Below, piece by piece: positions 57,599 to 64,000 of a DNA stretch of 64,000 nt. The notes below the pieces were generated by a model. The model was not told the DNA's origin, searched no databases, and saw nothing but the letters and a program-made list of their open reading frames with translations. The stretch is from assembly GCA_010093705.1 (NCBI GenBank), contig MU006121.1, forward strand, positions 1 to 64,000, given 5' to 3'. Source of the stretch: Patellaria atrata CBS 101060 (lineage: Eukaryota; Ascomycota; Dothideomycetes; Patellariales; Patellariaceae). Position 1 is the first letter of the stretch. Each line of letters opens with the position of its first letter. The position numbers and the translations under genes are program-made.

Positions 57599-58591
57599 GA
57601 GGCTACGTTTTTAAGGGGTATAAGACAGCGCCAATGCTGGTACAGCGCCCATAACGAAACAGCAATTCAGGCACGACAGAAGATGTCCTGTGCATTGTAT
57701 TTTCCGAATGGAATTCTGCAGTTATGGAGGGATATTGATGTCCTATGATAATGGATCTTTTGATGCAGCGACTTGAATTGCGTGGACATTTTTGAATGTC
57801 GTAACTAAGGTATCTCCCTGAAGGAACAAGGATGATCAAGGGAGCGCAGGTTGATTTGAACGTGATGTTGTACTGATACGTAAGTTTTCAGTTGTTATAT
57901 ATACCATTTTATTGCAATTATCGAAGGGCCCATGAAATTGAATGCTTGAGCTCGGTATTGAACTCCTCACGTGTGTTTGACATTGTATCTCGTCTCATTG
58001 ATGAAAAGGTACCTTAGATCTCCCTGACATTACTTCAACCAAGCCACCTCGAGTTTCAAACCCATTTCTGGAAGGCTGAAGCTTGACACAGCCGGGGGCT
58101 GACAAAGACGTACCCAAATTAAGCTCACAGGATGCAACCCTAAAGGTAGAGGTAGGGGTTCACGCCTCTCGGCTTCAAGATGTCATAAAGTCAATAAACA
58201 CTCCATACCTCATAGATATCACCGTCGTCGCCTTTCTTACACATATTATTCCATCTGTTGTATTCCGCAACTAAAATAGAGCTCCATTCCCTTTCCGTCC
58301 ATTTGGACTCGTTGAAAAGAGGATACAAATGAACATAACCGCTCTTTGAACCTGAAACTGAGCTACATTCTCTACCAACACACTTCTCGCGTAAACGAAT
58401 ATCTCCGCAGCACCAAATCACGCGGGACACCTACTCCTAGAACTTAGGATCGCGCCCTCTGTCCCGAATCAAGACCTGGATTCAGTTCACGCATAACGAT
58501 AGTCCCGAGCGCGATACAGACATCAGCTCACAGCTCTGCCCGACCTCTCGAAAACAGTCGTCCAGAACGTTACATTAAATCGCTTAGCAGA
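57599..58591. other. Intergenic region
   Basis: The 3' flank of the Sur7-like gene and the promoter side of the next gene, whose leader is C-rich near 58440-58590. Nothing else is recognised. Confidence 0.55.
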
Positions 58592-59236
58592 ATGTTCGAA
58601 ACTGCGCACACCATCCGCTTCCGCCATCCTCTCCCTCGCAATGTCTCCCCCGCCAGCGCTATCGCCACGCTACACCATCACCAGAACCTCATCCAATCGC
58701 AAGCGCTCACCACGACTATGACAAACCTTGGACCCTCTCCCGAGCTTGTCTACGACGAAGATCCGTATTTCTCGGCGCCCAGCACAGCACCGTACGCCTC
58801 GGTCATCGAAACGTGGGAGATTAAAGAGGTGGTCACTATCATACCAGGCATTGGCGATTGGGGTAAGCGTACCCTGCTGCTCGAAGTTGTGTTTCAGGAT
58901 CTTGCGGAGAGTGTGAGGAGTAGAGCTACGGCTCCCGGAGGTGTCACGGTGTGGGCTGAATATAGAGTTGAGAAACGGGGTAGTGGTGGTGCGGAAGCGG
59001 CCCAGGGAGAGATCGAGGCATGGGATATCGCCGAGGAGGTCAAGGTTGAGTGTGGAGCGCTGGTCATGCCGTTTGTGAAGAGACAGATGGAGGGAGCGCA
59101 CAAAGATATGTGTAGGAAGTTGTGCGATATGGCTGAGAAGGGTAAGGGGAAGGGAGAGCAGCAGGACAGTCCAAATGAAGAACCGAGAGAATTGGTACAT
59201 CGGGATTCAGGCGCGGAGAAGATACGATATGGGTGA
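58592..59236 (+). CDS. Unknown fungal protein, DUF7053-like
   Basis: One open frame of 214 residues. The opening text (FETAHTIRFRHPLPRNVSPASAIATLHHHQNLI) is of the kind I associate with the fungal DUF7053 domain, a SRPBCC-like unknown family; this link is from memory and not certain. A strand-rich centre follows (VIETWEIKEVVTIIPGIGDWGKRTLLLEVVFQDL) and then VTVWAEYRVEK and EVKVECGALVMPFVKRQM. A long helix near 160-180 ends the domain (EGAHKDMCRKLCDMAEK). The last 35 residues are polar. No signal peptide and no membrane segment are seen. The ATG at 58592 sits just before the conserved start. Function unknown. Confidence 0.72.
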   Translation: MFETAHTIRFRHPLPRNVSPASAIATLHHHQNLIQSQALTTTMTNLGPSPELVYDEDPYFSAPSTAPYASVIETWEIKEVVTIIPGIGDWGKRTLLLEVVFQDLAESVRSRATAPGGVTVWAEYRVEKRGSGGAEAAQGEIEAWDIAEEVKVECGALVMPFVKRQMEGAHKDMCRKLCDMAEKGKGKGEQQDSPNEEPRELVHRDSGAEKIRYG

Positions 59237-60429
59237 GTGACGTTTATAACGGTGTCGCTAGGTTGTAGAGTTGATTCGGCGCAGGCAATCTTTTAGGTCT
59301 GTTCCTTCGCGGGAAATTTGTATCTTGTCAAGCGGTACTGTACAGTACATACTTGTTTACTTCTCATCGTGTAGTACCTTTCCGATACCCGTTTAGTTGG
59401 ACTGGATTTTTATATTTTATTAAATCAAAGATCCCGGAAAACTCATACACCAATCCCGATCTGATAAATACTAACGGTTATCACGTCGGTTTGTAAGGTA
59501 TTATTGTACCGTATCAAGCGGAGGGAAAGTGGTTTTAGCCTGCCAAGTTCCCCCAAGCCTCGGCGGGGCGGACGGGGAGTTAACGTTAGCCACCTCCACC
59601 TCCACCTCCACCTTCCGTAGCCATCTTAGCCCCGTAGTTCGGCTTAAGAGCTTTATCATTGCCTACAGTGGTGCAGTAATTGCACCATCTACCTCTACCA
59701 TCTTTTCTTCCTCAATCTTCAACACAAGAGCTCATCTTGTTCCACCTCGTCGGCCTTGATAGTACCTTACTGCTGTACTTGCCCGTCAACGCAATACAGG
59801 TAGCATCAGGGCCATCTGCTGACCGGACATGCTCTCCACCCTAGGTACTTGTATAGGGTACTTTGCATTGCAGTATCTGCTTGAACATGGGCTCGCAGGG
59901 CTTTTTTGACAAGGGCTCCGTTGCTGCAACCCCATTTTCGAACGGACGCTGGTGATCCCATCCCCCCCCTCCCTCTCCCGGAGCTTGGACTGGCAGTGTC
60001 ATGGTCTCAATGGAGCAGGGCGAGCACGCAATGAAGCTCGTTCTGTGTACGGGGTACAGTACTTGACACACGGTCCCTACCAGCTATTCAGGAAGGTAAG
60101 TAACGTCTACTCCATCATTATCATTATTATTTCAAATCCTTTTGTTTCTCAGAATCTTTTGTGGCACAAGCATTCTAGCCCGAGGTTATGGCAAGAAATG
60201 CTTGGTAGGGATTGCCTCATATCACCCTAGAGGATCATCATCTCTGCATGGGATTTATATTACGGCACCCCATTTGACCTAGACCCCTTTGTACAACTAC
60301 ATTTACTGCTTGCTCCCTTATTAGCTGCTCGAGCAACCTCATCCGTTATCTTCTTTTATTCTCTTCTCTCCCCCTTTCCCCGGTCATTACCCCTGGTGCC
60401 ATAGCTCGAAGAGATACTTGGCTCGTGTT
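59237..60429. other. Intergenic region upstream of the permease gene
   Basis: It has the double word GTACTGTACAGTAC at 59335-59348, a ccacct microsatellite at 59590 and a C/T-rich permease leader at 60290-60420. No gene is seen. Confidence 0.6.
59590..59613 (+). repeat. CCACCT hexanucleotide microsatellite
   Basis: Four copies of ccacct in tandem. Confidence 0.95.
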
Positions 60430-62223
60430 ATGGCGGACAGTAAGGATTTGGAGTTCAAGACAGTCGCGGAGGGTGAAAGGCCTGGTAGAGATAGTGGAGA
60501 AGAACCCGTGCCAGCATATACCGATGGTGAAAGCGTGAAAGATGAACAGCTCTTCCAATACTCGGATTCCAGGAAACTGGGTGTTACGTCGGCTGTTTTT
60601 CTCATCATCAATAAGATGATAGGAACTGGGAGTATGTTGACGAGTAAAGTGCAACTCACATATATTCTCGGCTGACATTTGCGAAGTCTTCTCAACTCCC
60701 TCCGGTATCTTCGCCGCGACTGGTTCCGTTGGTGTGGCCTTATTTCTGTGGGTCATCGGTATGCAGCCTCTCCTTATGCACTCTTGATCACGCTCGGGCG
60801 ATGTTCTAATATCTCGGTTCAGGTGGAATTGTAACATTCGCCGGTCTCAGCGTTTACCTTGAGTTTGGTCTCCAGATACCGCTATCCGGGGGAGAAAAGA
60901 ATTATCTAGAGCGGGTTTACCGCCATCCCAAGTATGTTGCTACGAGTGTCTTCCTCTCCCAGATGATCCTCCTTGGCTTTTCTTCCGGAAACTCCCTTGC
61001 ATTTGGCCGTTACGTGCTCTTTGCATCCGGAAGCGACGAGCCAGATGGTTGGATAGCACGTGGCATTGCTATTGCATGCGTAACTTTTTCCGTCCTGCTC
61101 CACGGCATTTTTCCCAAATGGGGTATGAGGTTGTTCGACGTTCTGGGTGTCTTTAAAGTCATTATCTTGATTTTCATCGTCTTCTCTGGTTTTGCGGCCT
61201 TAGCTGGACATCGACGGGTGCCCAACCCGCGCAATTTCGATAACGCCTTCCGACTCGAAGAAGGTGACGGGTACGGTGGTGGAGGTGCTTATGCATATGC
61301 TACCGCGTTACTTCGTATCGTTTACAGTTACAAGGGGTGGGAAAATGCGAATTATGTCCTCGGAGAGGTCAAGGATCCACGCAAGACTCTCCGCGTCGCG
61401 GCACCCCTGGCAATCGGAGGTGTCACGATTCTCTACGTCCTTGCTAATGTAGCTTACTTCGCCGCTATCTCAAAGTCGGACCTAGCAAAATCCGAGGTTA
61501 TCGTAGCTGGACTATTCTTCCGCAATGTCTTCGGCGATAGTGCTGGTGCTAGATCGCTTCCTGCGTTTGTTGCGTTGAGTAATTTAGGAAACGTCCTCGC
61601 TGTGAGCTTTGCGCACTCTCGTGTAAACCAGGAGTTTGCCAAGGAAGGTCTCTTACCTTGGAGTCGTTTCTGGGCTTCCAACAAACCTTTTAACTCTCCT
61701 GCCCCTGCGGTAAGTGATCGATCTGTGCCCAACCGCAAATGATTTCATGCTTATGAAATTCTAGCTCTTCCTTCATTGGCTCGTCACGGTCATCGTCTTA
61801 GTAGGTCCACCAGCTGGACCAGCGTACAACTTCATTACGGATCTCTACACCTACCCAGGTGCCTGGATCAACTCCTTTGTCGCCATCGGTCTTATCTACC
61901 TTCAATACAACAAGAAAGAGAACTGGACCTCTCCATTCCACAGTTATCTTCCGGTTACAGTACTCTATTTTCTGCTCAACGTATTCTTGGCCATTGTGCC
62001 CTTCATAAAACCTGATGGTGGTTCTAACGTCGAGGGCTATCCGTACTACGTCTTTCCCGTCGTCGGCGTTGGCGTTTTACTCCTCGGTGTCGTGTACTGG
62101 GCAGTCTGGACCAAAGTCCTACCCAGAATTGGAGGCTATAGGATTGTGGGAGAGAGGAAGATTTTGGAAGATGGTGCTGAGGTGGTTAGGTATCGGAAGG
62201 TGCCAGTGAAGAAGAATTTATAG
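60430..62223 (+). CDS. Amino-acid permease of the LAT/Mup1 type
   Basis: APC-superfamily transporter; yeast Mup1 and Mup3 import methionine and cysteine at the plasma membrane. The exons 60430-60631, 60687-60758, 60823-61709 and 61765-62223 give 539 residues with consistent phases. The 45-residue polar N-terminus has several Glu and Lys, suited to ubiquitin-driven endocytosis. Membrane segment 1 carries LGVTSAVFLIINKMIGTGIF, the helix-breaking IGTGIF being the substrate-contact motif of LAT carriers. Next comes FSTPSGIFAATGSVGVALFL. Further family marks are YLEFGLQIPLSGGEKNYLE, SSGNSLAFGRYVLFASG, YSYKGWENANYVLGEVKDP and SHSRVNQEFAKEG-like text (here AHSRVNQEFAKEGLLPWSRF). About twelve spans can be counted. 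The start ATG at 60430 follows an in-frame TTG that is unlikely to be used. Methionine as the substrate is inferred from overall resemblance only. Confidence 0.92.
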
Positions 62224-62586
62224 TCTGATATTCTACATCATAGGTAGTCTTGAGCGGTACTGTGAACTAAAACAACTATAAGCTACCAAATCTGAACAAG
62301 TGGAATATTCCGAGTGAAAATGTAGTCTATGCGTATTTGAAATTATCTGGTTGCCACTACCGTAAAAAGGATCTGGATTGGTCGGTCACCGGAGTGCCCA
62401 CCTTGCTCTTACCGACCAACCGATAGATTGTGACGACTAGGATATCTCTATGAACTCGTCATATGTCATGTAGCACGACATACAGCAGAAACTCTGCGAA
62501 GGTATTCCTCTGGGCGAAATCCATAGATGCGTACTGGAAGAATGAATCTAGCTTGTCCTGCGGTTCAGCTCCACAATAGAAAGAGG
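62224..62586. other. Convergent 3' flanks of permease and phosphoesterase genes
   Basis: 363 bases between two converging genes. I see no gene and no clear terminator signal. Confidence 0.6.
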
Positions 62587-64000
62587 TCAATCCACCAGTG
62601 CCTTCCAGTTCTTCCTACTTACGAAGCCCATTACCCCCTCGTCCGCCATTATATCTTTACACAACCTCCCTGTGACGACACTCCTCTCCACCTCCGCGCC
62701 ACCAACGACGAACGGCTCGAATCCACCCGTCCACTTCTTCCCACTCGCCGTGCGGACCTCGACAAAACCGGAGTTCGCTTTGTCGAGCGTGAGAAACCAT
62801 TGCCGCCGATGTATGGAGCCGATCGAGTTGGTGGCTCCGGTGTAGGCGTTATTGGTGCGGATGATGGAGGTTTCTTCGCTCGAGTCTTCGGAGGCATCCG
62901 CGATGCCCGCCGAGGTATTGAGTGGCGAAGAAGAGGTTAGGTTAGGCGATGAGAGAATTCTGGGGGATCTAGTACCGAGATCACTGTCGCTGTCCACGGT
63001 GTCTTCGGCTCCAGTAGGAGGAGGTATAACTCCCTCCTTTCGATGGCGTTTCCGTGGGGTGTGTCGCTTCGGAAAGTTAGCCTGGTTTTTGGATAGGGTA
63101 CTTAAGCGGAGAGAGATCGTATAGTTTTGGGGGAGACGACTGCCCCGGAGGCGTATCCGTATAGAGCCCTTGAACGGCATTTCCATTAGTACACAGGTCA
63201 ACATTCCCACATGTGCACTCCGTCTCCTGCATCACTTACTTGTTTGAAGGCGGCAATGAGCTTTTCGTGCTCTGGTACGCCGTCGGGGTCATCTCCTTGC
63301 GTAGATTCAAGATCTTCTTCGTCGGTTTCAGGTCCTTTGGGTTGTTCTTTTGTGACGATTGAGTATTCTCCCGTGTCCCAGATCAATAGAGAACCGGTGG
63401 CATGAGAAGCAGATTCAATGAGATGATTCTAGTATCGTTTGGATTAGTTTAGTCGATCATACTACTATGCTAATCATGAGAGTGTTGAATATAGTTTCAG
63501 CACAAAGATAATCATCTTTGAGCAATACTAAACCGCTCCTTGAGAAGAACTTTACATGTACTAACTAGGCAAATTACGACATCGTGAAAAAAGAGATACT
63601 AACCCACATGTTATGCACCCTTGTCTCGATGGCCAACCTCCCACGTCGCCTGGAGTTTGGGTTCCCTGGTACTCCATAAGGTATTGCGAAAGATATGCTA
63701 CTTGTCTGAGAAAATTGCAGTCGCAAATCATCTACCAGACTCAGGTCAGTTTACGGGCGTTTTTCTCACGAGGGCGGTATCAAGATGGCGTCAACGTACA
63801 ATGTGTTCCAGCGATGGGATGGTTATGTTGGTGAATGACAAAGTGCCCTCGACCGAAATTATTCTCTTCGCTCGTATTTGTCAGATACAATGTTTTGAAC
63901 TTCTCAATGCTCAGTCGCGGTTCATCCGCCAGAACCTCTCTGCTACATTGTTGAAACTTGGTGCTGAAGTATGTTAGATGGTCGTCGATTTTAGCTTTGC
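62587..64000 (-). CDS. LigD-type 3'-phosphoesterase domain protein (partial, 5' end outside window)
   Basis: In bacteria the LigD phosphoesterase domain trims 3' ends (3'-phosphate, 3'-ribonucleotide) during non-homologous end joining. Four exons are visible: 64000-63800 (open to the window edge), 63731-63604, 63428-63240 and 63168-62587. The metal-site text HQHNHPIAGTHYDLRLQF keeps the H-x5-HYDxRL pattern of the bacterial enzymes, with one intron splitting the HYD tyrosine codon. Next come FAIPYGVPGNPNSRR, ETRVHNMWNHLIES, LLIWDTGEYSIV and GSIRIRLRGSRLPQNYTI, all in the family order. A basic Ser-rich linker follows, and then a C-terminal part not found in bacterial LigD (RRQWFLTLDKANSGFVEVR, VERSVVTGRL). 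There is no ligase or primase domain in the visible part. At least 366 residues are seen; the N-terminus and start lie to the right of base 64000. Confidence 0.88.

Overview
This window looks like nuclear DNA of a filamentous ascomycete (Pezizomycotina). A leotiomycete is my best guess, but no marker settles the class. The genes have short introns (27 examined, mostly 46-114 nt) with GTRNGT-type donors and CTNAC-like branch points. The gene set is typically fungal: Srs2, Cac2, Utp4, Sur7, Fat1 and a G1 cyclin. The left end is an AT block of the kind made by repeat-induced point mutation (RIP), and a 100-N scaffold gap lies at 56330-56429.

Region by region: 1 to about 9535 is an almost pure A/T block with no genes. 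It is a mosaic of old repeat copies in direct and inverted orientation, heavily degraded. The change to normal composition takes only tens of bases, and threonine dehydratase (ILV1) starts about 800 bp further on. From 10.3 to 23.4 kb lie ILV1 (+), a doubtful small spliced transcript (-), a MEMO-family protein (-), a cysteine-rich unknown protein (+), an Srs2-type helicase (-) and a decayed ubiquitin-specific protease gene (-). From 24.5 to 40.8 kb all genes are on the minus strand: a repeat-bearing unknown protein, a Fat1-type acyl-CoA synthetase, the CAF-1 subunit Cac2, an amidase, a PAP2-type lipid phosphatase and a G1/S cyclin. About 7.2 kb without a convincing gene follows (40745-47932); its cyclin-proximal part looks like a long cyclin leader. 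From 47.9 kb to the end lie Utp4 (+), PNGase-like Png1 (+), a Sur7/PalI membrane protein (+), a DUF7053-like protein (+), a Mup1-type amino-acid permease (+) and, cut by the window edge, a LigD-type 3'-phosphoesterase protein (-).

The genes do not form an obvious cluster. Most are housekeeping: amino-acid synthesis and uptake, DNA repair (Srs2, LigD-PE), chromatin assembly (Cac2), ribosome biogenesis (Utp4), lipid metabolism (Fat1, lipid phosphatase), protein quality control (Png1) and the cell cycle. I rebuilt exon structures by hand from splice sites, reading frame and family consensus. For the complete multi-exon genes the coding lengths add up to whole codons. No tRNA, rRNA or CRISPR array was seen.

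The most notable observations are the RIP context signature and repeat breakpoints in the AT block, the decayed USP gene with a CAA-to-TAA type stop beside its catalytic cysteine, a palindrome-like word GTACTGTAC that recurs only between genes, the Png1 gene with an intact-looking catalytic triad and a frame-preserving intron, the long cyclin leader, and the eukaryotic LigD-like phosphoesterase.
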